Shown: piece by piece, positions 1 to 9,884 of the stretch
Layout: each line of letters starts with the position of its first letter
How positions within the stretch are numbered: position 1 is the first letter of the stretch
Origin: Takakia lepidozioides
Lineage: Eukaryota; Streptophyta; Takakiopsida; Takakiales; Takakiaceae
DNA length: 64,000 bases
Direction: 5' to 3'
Assembly: GCA_030704615.1 (NCBI GenBank)
Contig: CM060733.1
Coordinates: forward strand, 56,916,001-56,980,000
Made by a program: the position numbers and the translations under genes
The notes under the pieces: model-generated
The model's database searches: none
What the model saw: only the letters and a program-made list of their open reading frames with translations
Told to the model about the DNA's origin: nothing

Positions 1-2333
1 TGGCTGCATGCAGAGAGAACACATATATAGGTAATACTGTCCGGCTCCAACCCTTCCATTTGCAATCCCTCAAATAGTTGCAGGGCCTCAGTATGACAAC
101 CATGCTGGGCATATCCTGCAATCATAGCGTTCCACAACACCACATTTCGTTCAGCAATATTATCGAACACTCCCTTTGCATCTTCAATGCTCCCACATTT
201 GGCGTACATGTCCACCAGGGCAGTGTTCAGAATGACATCTGGTATAATTCCAGCTTTAATGATGTCACCGTGGACCTCTTTGCCCTTTTCCAGGGCAGCC
301 AGGCTCGCACACACATTGCAAACACAAACAAATGTGACGTGGTCGGGCTTCACCCTCTGCCACATCATTTGCGCATAGGTCTCCAAAGCCTCCATACCGC
401 ACCCTTGCTGTGCATATCCGGCAATCATCGCGCTCCATGACACCACATCTTGTTCAGCCATATTGTCAAACACTCCCTTTGCATCTTCAATGCTCCCACA
501 TTTAGCATACATGTCCACCAGGGCAGTGTTCAGAATGACATCTGGTACAATTCCACCTTTGACAATGTGACCATGAACCTCTTTGCCCTTTTTGAGGGCT
601 GCAAGGCTCGCACATGCATTGCAAATGCAAACAAATGTGATGTGGTCAGGCTTCACCCCTTTGCACATCATCTGCTCATAGGTCTCCAAGGCCTCCATAC
701 TGCACCCCTGCTGTGCATATGTTGCCATCATTGTGTTCCAAGACACCACATTTCGTTCAGGCATGTTGTCAAATAGTCCCTTTGCATCTTCAATGCTCCC
801 ACATTTGGCATACATGTCCACCAGGGCAGTGTTCAGAATGACATCTGGTACAATTCCAGCTTTGACGATGTCACCATGAACCTCTTTGCCCTTTTCCAGG
901 GCTGCCAGGCTCGCACATGCATTGCAAACGCAAACAAATGTGATCTGGTTGGGCTTCACCCCTTCCCACATCATTTGCTCATAGGTCTCCAAAGCCTCCA
1001 TCCCGCACCCCTGCTGTGCATATCCTCCAATCATCGCACTCCACGACACCACATTTCGTTCAGCCATTTTGTCGAACACCCCCTTTGCATCCTCAATGCA
1101 CCCACATTTGGAATACATGTCCACGAGGGTATTGTTCAGATTGACATTTGGTACAATTCCAGCTCTGACAATCTCACAATGGACCTCTTTGCCCTTTTCC
1201 AGGGCTGCCAGGCTTGCACATGCATTGCAAACGCAAACAAACGTGACATGGTCAGGCTTCACCCCTTCTCGCATCATTTGCTCATAGGTCTCCAAAGCCT
1301 CCATTCCGGACCCCTGCTGTGCATATCCGGCGATCATCGCGTTCCAGGACACCACATCTCGTTCAGTCATATTGTCGAACACTCCCTTTGCATCCTCGAT
1401 GCACCCACATTTGGCATACATGTCCACCAGGGTATTGTTCAGAATGACGTTTGGGACAACTCCAGCTTTCATGATGTCATCATGGACCTGTTTTCCCTTT
1501 TCCAGAGCTGCCAGGCTTGCACACGCATTGCAAACGCAAACAAATGTGATATGGTCGGGCTTCACCCCTTCCCGCAGCATTTGCTCATAAGTCTCCAAAG
1601 CCTTCCTACCGCACCCATGCTTGGTAAATCCTGCTATAATCGTATTCCACGTGATCAGACATCGTTGAGGCATTCCGTTGAACACTTGGTGAGCATTGAC
1701 AATGCTTCCACACTTAACATACATGTTGACAAGGATGTTGTTTAGAAAAACGTTTGGCTTGAATCCACTTCGGATAATGTGAGCATGCACCTGCTTTCCA
1801 GCTTCCAGGCCTTTCACCTTGATGCACTTATGCAAGAGACAGACGTAAGTATCTGAATCTGCTGACATTCCTCCTTGGTTTAAAGTCTGAAGAGCCTCTT
1901 TCAGTCGCCCTGCCTCACATAGCATCCTCACATGCCCAGAAGTGCCGGAAGAGGCATTGTGGACTCCCTCTCTGGGTCCTCTTTCACAAGCTGTGGCTGT
2001 GGTCATGGTCAAGGTGCCTGATTTTATCAACTGTGCCCCTGCTGCTGCTGCTTCCAGTTGACCATCTACCCATGCAGGTTTCTTGTAGGTATTGACCCAT
2101 GAGGGCCAAATAGGCTGAAATGTGTTGAAGAGGAAGGTGCCCTCACCACTTTGTCCTTGACCTTGTGTCATGGCATCTAGCTTTTCTTTCAACCATGGAG
2201 GATACAACCCACGATCACCCCAAAAGGGCCTCTTGTGTGTGCTGCTTGTGTCTGTAGTCAGGTGAGCTCGGACTGGCCTGTGAGGAGAACCACCACAGTG
2301 CAGCTGATTGGCCGTAGATTTAAACTTGGTCTC
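1..2333 (-). CDS. PPR protein, PLS class, main exon; 3' end beyond the window
   Basis: The minus strand stays open from a stop at 2336-2334 to the window edge. The first in-frame ATG is at 2171, giving 723 visible residues. It encodes about seven copies of a roughly 101-residue PPR triplet, each with a form of the S-motif NTLVDMYAKCGS and the P-motif NVVSWNAMIAGYAQ. In this family such triplets read organelle RNA base by base and usually end in E and DYW editing domains, which would lie left of base 1. The opening CERGPREG...SSGTSG matches the start of the two other PPR genes here. Residues before the ATG (PFWGDRGLYPPWLKEKL) resemble the second half of the WWDNR motif, and a TTAG acceptor at 2334 suggests that this is a second exon. 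PPR identity is certain; the start and the C-terminus are not. Confidence 0.88.
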
Positions 2334-2464
2334 CTAAGACCAAGCTGACCCTTCCAAGGACCTTGTAAACACCAGGAAATATACCAAATCATGACATTAA
2401 CGGGAATAGCCCACATTTGCAGGATGGACTAACTTCTTCACATTGTACATTAAGAAAGCCACAC

Positions 2465-2541
2465 CTTGCAGTTGCATTTGTCCCACCATTGAGAAGGATC
2501 TTTAACAAATTTGTGCCAGCTGCTCCACGCTCTACAATAGA
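2465..2541 (-). pseudogene. Second, degenerate copy of the WWD-motif exon
   Basis: The minus strand reads WSSWHKFVKDPSQWWDKCNC before an AAG|GTGTGG donor-like site. It aligns with the exon at 3002-3067 but lacks two bases before the first conserved Trp, so it would not splice into the same register. It lies inside the inferred intron of the first PPR gene and is best read as a decayed local duplicate. Confidence 0.45.
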
Positions 2542-3001
2542 CCTTTGTGCCCGAATTCGTGTGCCCGAGAACTCCCGAAAACTCGACAGCATCAACATTT
2601 TGACAAATTCCCTTCTGGAGAGTGCTAGCGCTCTTTTCAACAACATTCATGCAAGTCACTTTGGGCTCCATTGGATGCAATGAGGAACATTTGCCCAAAC
2701 TTACACAGATGCTAAACCAGCTTATGTCTGTAGTCGGGAGATTTGGGAGTTGGTCTGTGAAAACCACCAGGGATCAGCTGAGCAGCCGCAGTGTCAACCC
2801 TCCCAAGTACCTTGCAAAGTCCAGGTAAAAGACCTTGCGCATCCTACTTTCATGCCCTGCTCAGAAAGAACAACCTCGCTCCGGACGGTAAAAGCAGTTT
2901 GTGCAGAACAAAGCGAGATTCAGACTTCACTCAACAACGGGATATAATCCAGTGCACGCAATACGATCGTACCAGTCTTTCGTCAAACCAAGAAAGCTCA
3001 C

Positions 3002-3067
3002 CTTGTCCAGGCAACCGTCCCACCATTGTGAAGAATCTTTGAAGAACTCCTGCCAGCGCTGCTCCAT
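3002..3067 (-). CDS. Putative first exon of the PPR gene, WWD motif
   Basis: ATG at 3067 opens 22 codons, MEQRWQEFF then SSQWWDGCLDK, ending at an AAG|GTGAGC donor in phase 0. That phase fits the acceptor at 2334, whose exon continues in frame into the PPR array. W..FF.D..QWWD followed by LW..P.WV is the pattern of the 'PDF' motif of plant organellar single-strand DNA-binding (OSB) proteins, and WWDNR segments of this kind also precede PPR arrays. The usual NR after WWD is GC here. A homologous exon lies upstream of the PPR gene at 26-28 kb. Joining the exons is an inference. Confidence 0.5.
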
Positions 3068-3528
3068 GCTCCAGCATTGACCTACTCACCAGATACACCA
3101 ATTACCGGCCTTGTCGAACAATCTCGTGCGCTTTCTTGCCTCTTTGCCAAGAGAACATTCGTTTCTGCTGAATTGCGCAAAATACAATTCCCGACTTCGC
3201 ATACATACAACACAACACAGCGACCCCAGAAAAGGAAAGCGTCAAGTGTTTGAATGGCATCCCTGAAGGCGCCATATCCAACCTATGCACTCGACTCCGT
3301 CCTCTGCGCATAGCCGAGGGGGCTGCCGCTCTCATCAGCTCCGCACCCCAGTGCGCATGCGTTTCCTTTGCAGCGAGTTTCCTGATTCCTATCCGCTAGC
3401 AGCCCTGCAGTAAACACTAAACCCCCTTTGGAGGCCGTCAAGGCAAACAGCAGGCTCAGGCCCCAAGGGAGAGAGAAATGAAATGAAATGCTCATAGAGC
3501 TTATGGGACAAAATGGAGGCCTTCACCC
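3068..3528. other. No gene seen
   Basis: Short open frames on both strands show no recognisable protein. 3480-3490 is a small GAAAT repeat. This is probably the 5' flank of the first PPR gene. Confidence 0.4.
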
Positions 3529-3900
3529 TTAGACAATCGCTAGAACATTAATTGTGGTTTCTGGATTTGTTCCTCTCTCATGTTTTTGGCGTTGCAGGAA
3601 GACCGGGGATTGTGCCAAAAGGGCAGCATCATCAACGTAGAGGAGATCTGATTGGGTTGGTCCCCCATCCAATGGTACCCCAACCCCATGGTTTTCTGAT
3701 ATGTAATTCTCCAAGGCGTCAATGTAGATCCCGAACAGGGTAGGTGAAAGGGGGCAGCCCTGTTTGACTCCAATGTTGCTGTGGACCTCGGCTGAGAATT
3801 CACCGGCGACGTTGACCATGCCAGTGACAATCTCATACATAGAAGAGATGGCACAAGTGGGACTTCCACTCTATGGAGCCGTTGGAAGAGAAGGTCCCGA
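3529..3900 (-). mobile_element. LINE (non-LTR) reverse transcriptase fragment
   Basis: The minus strand encodes MYEIVTGMVN, then GVKQGCPLSPTLFGIYID and LLYVDDAALLAQS. These are reverse-transcriptase blocks B' and C: the G.(K/R)QGCPLSP motif and the YVDD catalytic loop of plant non-LTR elements. The upstream frame is interrupted by a stop about 20 codons before the Met and the frame closes soon after YVDD, so only the palm core remains. No poly-A end or target duplication was found. It is a truncated, non-functional copy. Confidence 0.85.
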
Positions 3901-4077
3901 GGAACTGAATCAAAGAGAGAGAGAGAGGGTCAGCGCACAGGGGTCTGTATGGCTATGTACAGGGGGTATTTTGTTCTCTACATGTGCTTCATCCAAGTGC
4001 TTCGGGATGAAGAGACACTAAAGTTTACGACTTCCTCCGGAATTTCTCTTTCTCTTCGTCGTCCATCGTTGAATTGT

Positions 4078-4440
4078 AGACTGTCGATGTCGTGGACCAA
4101 CTGCTCGATCCATGCTCATGCATCTACATTAAGAGCATCGCTCAGAAAAAATCCTCTATTCCGAGCTCGGAATAGAAGGAACGAACAAATCTTTATCGGT
4201 GACGATCTACAGGGCATTTGAAGTCTAAACAAAACTAGCCTTGAGAGAGGCAAACAGTTCATGATTTCAGGTTTAGGCTCGTATGAAATGAAGTCTCCTC
4301 GCACTAGAGAGATGGGTCTGTGTTATATATAAAGCTTTAGTTGATGTAATCACACTTCCTTCGGGAGGCTCAGTCCTCTTTCTTTAGCTTTAGTTAATTC
4401 AAGAAAAGGGGGGAGATAGAGAGACCTCAGCTTGCAGGGA
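4078..4440 (-). repeat. Dispersed repeat, arm 1 (inverted partner at 53.5-53.9 kb)
   Basis: Read on the minus strand, this segment matches the plus strand of 53495-53904 with moderate divergence. Shared blocks include GCATGGATCGAGCAGTTGG, GAGGATTTTTTCTGAGC, CTAGTTTTGTTTA and a TATA-like TTTATATATAACA. Arm 2 carries about 45 bases that are missing here. Similarity ends sharply after CGACAGTCT in both copies. No long protein is conserved. It could be a retroposed leader or promoter of a gene, or an uncharacterised transposon. Confidence 0.75.
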
Positions 4441-4575
4441 CTCTGCAAAGCTGCAAAAGGCTAGAGACTCGCTAGAGCCCCAAAAGTTTAAGTGCAAAGT
4501 TGAAAAATCTAGAGCAAGGCCATCCCAGAGGTGGTGCAGTGCACGTGACATTACATTTGAGAAACCATTAAGTAT

Positions 4576-6444
4576 TTATTTCTTTTTCAGACTGGATTTT
4601 CGTTTTGGTGAAGCCAATGGTACATCCTCCTTCACATCCTTAGCAAGAAGCTCTGGAATGTGAGGCCCTGGAATGTGATGATCAACTTCTGGAAGGCGAG
4701 GATCATAAGGCTCAGGCTCCCACAAGGCCGTAAAATCAGGTTCCCATATGCAAGTGGCCAGTGCATTTCTTTTCCAGTCTGGTTCAAAGTTCAAATTGGG
4801 ATCCATACACCAACCAGGATGTCTGTCCATCATGATCCATGTGTTTTGAACCACATCGTAGAGAACCCCTGTCCCACACACTGCATTGTAGAAGCAGATC
4901 CAATCGAGGCCCCCGCGACACTCAATTGTAGGATCTGCAGGGTGATCTAGACATGCATAAAATTTATCTATAGACATAAGATAGTCGTATTGATCTCTCG
5001 GCATCGTACCTAGTAGTTTATATAACAATTTTGGAGATTTCTCTTCATATGTTGCAAGTCTAATTTCAAAGATCCCTGCATGAGCCTCGTCTTGTCTCTC
5101 ACCTACACGAGACACAACGTACAGTTCTCCATGACATTCCACCAACATAGAACCTTGTAATTTTCTAGTATATTCTTCAGGTGGGAATGTGTATCCAATG
5201 AATTCTTTCTTATCTAAATCAAAACATGTAATAACAGAATGCCATTTGTACTCTAGATGTTCAGTGGTGTCGACTGTTACTTTTATCCGTTCGCTGTGGT
5301 CTGCCCACTCAGATCCCCAGTATAATCTATTTTTCACTAGTGCCACCGTAATTGCTTGGTTTGTATCAAGGGGCCGGACAAATGGTCGACTGTAGGTAGC
5401 AATCCAATCGCGCATGTTTGAGTTATAGATTGTCAAAATGACCTCGTCTTTGACAGGAACCAACTCATCCATGATAATGACATCGTATGCTTTTGGAAGA
5501 TAGTTATACCCGACAAAATACACGTTGTACATGTTTCGACCTTCTTGTGTTGGGTCTGGAAGAACTTCCATCCGTGCCATCTTACGATTTAAACACTTCT
5601 CTGGATAGGGTGGTATGAATTCGTATTTCCTGGTGATAGGGTTACAAACAACTGTGATTGTTTGCGATGGATATCGACTCTCATCCCAATCGTTTTGCAT
5701 GGGCAGTCTACGTTGGCCTTCAATATGGGGTCTTGGCTGAGAACCACCATCAACGCAAAGCAGTCCCTTCTCCCCGGCAATTATGGAATGCACATCATTG
5801 GGAAGGAAATTGAGTGAAGGTAGTCGTAGCCATGGACGAGGATGATAGCCTTCTTTTGCCATTGAATCAATGTTAACATAATCCTCCTCTGTCATATCTT
5901 CAACACCGGGACCAGTGTCAGCTCCAGTTGTATTTGTCCCAGACATTGTGACTTCATTGTTTTCCCCTGATATAATGGGCTTGTCAAGTGGTTCCGAAGG
6001 TTTTTCTTCTAATTCGGCCATCGAACAACATGGAATTTTTGTTGCTCGATTTGGCTTCTCTGCTGTTCCTGTAATTGGTTCCAAGCATGTGTGTTGCTGT
6101 GCAGGCAGTGGCCTATATGCAAGCAAACTGTAGCAACCAACCTGTTGAAAATTGAACGTGGGGAAAAAGCTGATATACTTCTTTGGATCAACTGGGTCAA
6201 CGTGAATATTGCGAGCCCAATCTACAGTGCAAAGATCAGCGGTACGAAACTTTCTCCATGCTTCGCCCAGCTCTTTCCCTTCTAGTTTCGGGAAGAAACG
6301 ATGAATGTCGTCTATTGTGGTTGTTCTCCATCCTACTGGACAGTTTTCGTGATATCTTGGAGCACCTTCGCCAGGCTTTCTAAGTCTAAATTCACCATGT
6401 ATCCACTCCATATTCGCAATTTCTCGAATGTCTGTGAAGTCCAT
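4576..6444 (-). CDS. F-box-associated/kelch-like protein
   Basis: An uninterrupted 622-codon frame. The first true ATG is at 6444 (MDFTDIREIANMEW); the codons just upstream read through a GTG to a TAG, so an earlier exon is possible. After a polar N-terminal half, residues from about 220 on contain WLRLPSLNFLP, a GLLCVDGG stretch and VVCNPITRKYEFIPPYP. This is the 'CNP.T...LPP' blade pattern of F-box-associated and kelch-like beta-propellers, and more blades follow. The tail is basic (PKRKSSLKKK). No F-box is obvious. The family would usually serve as SCF ubiquitin-ligase substrate receptors, but that role is only inferred. It shares order and motifs with the gene at 57.6-59.4 kb, so the two are paralogs. 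Confidence 0.8.
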   Translation of the reverse strand: MDFTDIREIANMEWIHGEFRLRKPGEGAPRYHENCPVGWRTTTIDDIHRFFPKLEGKELGEAWRKFRTADLCTVDWARNIHVDPVDPKKYISFFPTFNFQQVGCYSLLAYRPLPAQQHTCLEPITGTAEKPNRATKIPCCSMAELEEKPSEPLDKPIISGENNEVTMSGTNTTGADTGPGVEDMTEEDYVNIDSMAKEGYHPRPWLRLPSLNFLPNDVHSIIAGEKGLLCVDGGSQPRPHIEGQRRLPMQNDWDESRYPSQTITVVCNPITRKYEFIPPYPEKCLNRKMARMEVLPDPTQEGRNMYNVYFVGYNYLPKAYDVIIMDELVPVKDEVILTIYNSNMRDWIATYSRPFVRPLDTNQAITVALVKNRLYWGSEWADHSERIKVTVDTTEHLEYKWHSVITCFDLDKKEFIGYTFPPEEYTRKLQGSMLVECHGELYVVSRVGERQDEAHAGIFEIRLATYEEKSPKLLYKLLGTMPRDQYDYLMSIDKFYACLDHPADPTIECRGGLDWICFYNAVCGTGVLYDVVQNTWIMMDRHPGWCMDPNLNFEPDWKRNALATCIWEPDFTALWEPEPYDPRLPEVDHHIPGPHIPELLAKDVKEDVPLASPKRKSSLKKK

Positions 6445-6535
6445 TTCACAGAAAACCGTGTCCACCAGTGTATGAATCTCCGCCTATCAAGAGTTTGAGA
6501 GACTAGATGATCCACACTCAAAACCTTTTGAAACA

Positions 6536-7039
6536 CCTATACTTGTGTAAACTGTCTCGCGTCTCGCGGCCACTTGACAAGCAAAAAGCTCGGTGAAAAC
6601 TACAACTGTATTTATTTCTCGCGGATTCGACACTCAGATATCTTTTGATATTAACACACTAGTTGTCATAAGCTGGTCGTAGATCTCTCACAACTGCAAT
6701 CAGGAACTCTCAATCTAGTGCATACCATAGAAGAACAATACAGAACACAACACGATCAGGAATACGTGATTGGGAATATCATATTCATGACGAAGTTTAC
6801 ATGCTGATCGCCATTCTGACCTTTGATCTGATCACCCTAGAATTCAGCGACAAGCTTGGGGACAAAAGAAAGAGACGGATCGAGAGATGGGTGATAGAGT
6901 TGACCTTTGACCACCCAAGAGTTGGCAATCAACCCATCGCACCTCTCCGTGTCCAACAGTCGTTGCATCCAACCAGTTTGCACGCCTTCCTCCCTGTTCT
7001 GCACTCAATATTATCTAAACCCTAATTTAAAATCTAAGA
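6536..7039. other. Flank of the F-box-like gene, no gene seen
   Basis: No coding signal could be supported. It is presumably promoter and 5' region of the minus-strand gene ending at 4576; no convincing TATA box was chosen. Confidence 0.35.
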
Positions 7040-7120
7040 CCACTATATTTTTTGAAGGAAACCTGGGAGCGACAGCCCACAAATTCAGGCCCTTGAGGAG
7101 GGGAAAATAACCCCCTTTCA
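7040..7120 (-). mobile_element. SINE 3'-end fragment
   Basis: GGAAACCTGGGAGC, CAAATTCAGGCCC and GAGGGGAAAATAA match, with small changes, the 3' part of the tRNA-derived SINE at 9.6-9.9 kb in the same orientation. The tRNA-like head is missing, so this is a 5'-truncated copy. Confidence 0.6.
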
Positions 7121-8121
7121 TTTATTTTATTTTTCTCAAAAGGGTTCATTTTTCTTTTTCTTTTTCTTTTTCAATTTCAGAGTTATATATCTAATGCAAG
7201 TGTTTTACAAGTCTTTTCTTTTCTTTTCTCTGTTTACTTTGGGCAAGGAAAGGGGACAAGGTTAGGAAAAGATCTACATACAAGGATGTAATGTGCAAAT
7301 AAAAACATATTATACTTCAAGAACAGGAAATTTTCACTTATTTGTGATTGTTCGATTGATCCAGAAATAGTGTTATTCAATGAACAATTGAGTTTGAAGA
7401 GACACCATGTTATGGACTCAACCTGAGTTATACCAAGATAGTATCCAAAATATTTTCTTGTTTTTATTAGATCTTACCATTGTGAACAATTAGGACTTAC
7501 AATAAGTTATTAGATATTCTCATAAAATGTGAAAACATAATATCTTAAAATCAAAATGTGTCCCGGGTCAAGTGGTTAATTTGACTGTCTTGCAATCTGC
7601 TTTCAGAAATCAATACCCACATACTATACTGCTCTCTTCCTTTTCGGATTGAATTTCAAGAATATGAGCCTGTTAAGGAAATGTAAGGTTATTTTTTCCT
7701 TACTATAATAAAATTTCCAGGGCTACAATCCCCCTGTTACTATTAAGAAAAAAATGTACAATGTTGGCACATCTTTTCTTCTTTTCTTTTTTTTTCATTC
7801 ACAGGTTGTCCCAGCTTCTGGCCCACCTACCGTGAGATATTCCTTCGCCTGTTTCCAGTAATATCCCGGGAAATGACTATGGGATGAGGGAGATCCCTAG
7901 CGTGGGGGGGCGCCACATGGCGGTGATTTCGGAGTGGGGGATCAATCCCCGAATTGATCGGGGAAATCTACCCGGGGGGGGGGGGGTTTACAGCCATTTC
8001 TGGAGGGCAGCACACATGCATGGCCCACATGCATGACTTGCACTGCATGCATAGTATGTTACCACATGTATGTGATGACAATATATGTAGAGATGGTCCA
8101 TACTATGACAATGGTCCATCT
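7121..8121. other. AT-rich intergenic DNA, no gene seen
   Basis: Contains poly-T/CTTTTT tracts (7140-7235), a run of G at about 7973-7986 and short TGCATG-rich stretches near 8010-8055. No reading frame shows a recognisable protein. Confidence 0.4.
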
Positions 8122-8854
8122 CAGCATTTGTGAAGGAACCTTCGGTTCCGGTTCCACAATTATTTCAAGAGACGGTTCCGGATCCAACTTTTAAACATGG
8201 GGGCGGTTCCGGTTACCGGTTAGTTGCTGATACAAACCATCGGCTCCGGTTAAGTTCCGGTTCTATTTTTTAAATATATTTGTTTAATTTAATTAGATTT
8301 AAAATATTTTATCAGTCCGGTAGATTAAATAGCAGTGTATTCACATATTTGAACTAAAATCCAACGATTTTGTTAGTTTTCACTTAACACAAAAAAGCAA
8401 ACAAAAATACTCTAAATAAACTGGTAGAAGAAAATGGGTAAAATTTTATGGGTTGAAAGTACTATTCAGCTACCTGGCAAGTATTGGCATCTTCAAACAT
8501 TTTATTATTGAACTTAGCCAGGATATCATGGAGCTGGAGATTGAACCCAAGATCTCATGGCGCTGAAGCATTGAACATAGAATCTCATGGCCTTCAAGCA
8601 TTGAACCCAGGATCCGAGGAGCTTGAGAGCATTAAATAAGTTTTGCCCTGGGCCCACCAGCCCCACCAAGGGGTCAAGAACCAGAACCTGTTTTTACCCC
8701 CCCCCCCCCCCCTTCTCACACCCAGCAGCGGTTCCGATCCCCATTGGCAGGTTCCGGTTCCGGGTCAGGTTATGTAGGAATGGGCCCGGTTCCGATTAAC
8801 CTAAACCTGAACCGACGCTTAACCTGGTTCCCGGCGGGTAACCGCCCAACACTG
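8122..8854. mobile_element. Non-autonomous hAT-type DNA transposon
   Basis: The 733-bp segment begins CAGCATTTGTG and ends CAACACTG, whose reverse complement is CAGTGTTGGGC: short imperfect terminal inverted repeats starting with CAG, as in hAT elements. It is flanked on both sides by the 8-bp direct repeat GTCCATCT (8114-8121 and 8855-8862), the hAT target-duplication length. Both ends are crowded with GGTTCCGGTTCC-type subterminal repeats, a usual hAT transposase-binding arrangement. It encodes no transposase. A C-run lies near 8697-8712. Confidence 0.82.
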
Positions 8855-8862
8855 GTCCATCT

Positions 8863-9203
8863 CCTTTTATGGCATCATCTGCATGAGAGGATAGGATGGG
8901 ATTGATCTACCATACACTAATATCTCTTTCTTGAACTCGCTATTTATCAATTTATCAATTTGAAGTTCTTCTTTTCACCATATTTTAGCCATGTATTATA
9001 TAAAAAACAAAATTATATTTTAAATAATCCTAGTGTTTTCAAAAAAAATAACTTTTTGTCCTGAAACTATTATTATATATATATACATATATATATGAAT
9101 AAAATGATCGTGCTTCATATTTAATTGAATGTAATAGAGAATGCTGATAAGAAATGTCCTTCAATGTTTTCCCTATAAATCTATCTCTATTGAGCAATGT
9201 TTT
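8863..9203. other. AT-rich spacer with a TA-rich tract
   Basis: Nothing coding. Includes an (AT)n/TATATA tract near 9070-9095. Confidence 0.4.
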
Positions 9204-9332
9204 ATTTTTTATTTTTTTGGAGTAAAGGGGAGGAAGCCCTTGAGAGCTTTGTTAATATTATTTGAGGGAAAAAAAATAAAACCCTCAAGGCCCGAAGGCC
9301 GCCATAAGGCCCAATGCACGACGACCAATAAT
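9204..9332 (-). mobile_element. Short retroposon with 9-bp target duplication
   Basis: The 129-bp insert is bounded by identical CAATGTTTT copies (9195-9203 and 9333-9341). On the minus strand it ends in an A-rich tail (CCAAAAAAATAAAAAATAAA), which indicates retroposition. Internal GAGGGTTTTATTTT and CTTGAGGGC loosely resemble the SINE tail downstream. No tRNA-like head is visible, so it is probably 5'-truncated. Confidence 0.65.
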
Positions 9333-9341
9333 CAATGTTTT

Positions 9342-9613
9342 GAGTGGCTCAACACATTGTTTTCGGTGAATACATGAAATACATATTAATGATAGTTTAC
9401 TAGGTGTATTAGTATAGAAGGGCAGCTACATTTGTACAAGGGTGGATTCAAAATCTACACGAGGTGAGAACGGCTTGTGTGAGAATAAGGTACATGAATA
9501 ATGATGTACACAGAACCAGTACGCTTATAAGTATTGTACTCCACCTCTATCACCAATTTACATCCACTATTTGTTGGTCTAATTCTTTTCTTTTTCAACA
9601 AGACCAAATGAAA
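9342..9613. repeat. Direct duplication, copy 1
   Basis: TTGAG..GCTCAA.ACATTGTTTTC, ATATTAATG and the later ACAAGGGTGGATT, TACATGAATAATGATGTACA and CCACCTCTATCACCAATTT blocks recur in the same order at 9885-10530. This is an imperfect direct duplication. Copy 2 carries an extra segment that copy 1 lacks. Confidence 0.7.
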
Positions 9614-9873
9614 ATATTGTTGTTGTTGTTTTTGTTTTTATTTGTTTTTGGATAAAGGAAACCTAGGAGCTGCTCACAATTCAGGCCCCAAGGGAGGGGG
9701 GAAAATTAAACCCCTTTCATAGAACCATAGAAGCACACAGAGAGGGAAACCTCATCCCCAGACCAACCGGTCACGAAACAAACCATACCCGCAGAACAGA
9801 GTAGCAGGATTTGAACCCCGAACCACCAGGGTGACACACACTACACTTATCCAACTGAGCTGCCAACCCCAGG
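9614..9873 (-). mobile_element. tRNA-derived SINE
   Basis: Read on the minus strand from 9873, the head contains TGGCAGCTCAGTTGG (RNA polymerase III A box) and, about 35 bases later, GGGTTCAAATCC (B box), the layout of a tRNA-derived SINE promoter. A tRNA-unrelated body follows, then the tail CCTAGGTTTCCTTTATCC and an A/AAC-rich 3' end. There is no acceptor-stem pairing, so it is not a tRNA gene. Approximate flanking repeats (GAAAATATTG and GAAACATTG) are compatible with an old target duplication. Confidence 0.8.
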
Positions 9874-9884
9874 CGAAACATTGT

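Noticed and set aside
78-1745. Long plus-strand open frames opposite the first PPR gene, up to 289 codons
   Set aside because: They repeat with the 303-bp period and are antisense shadows of the PPR repeats; the minus frame has all PPR motifs.
9800-9873. tRNA gene on the minus strand
   Set aside because: The A and B boxes are good, but there is no acceptor-stem pairing and the sequence runs into a SINE body and A-rich tail.
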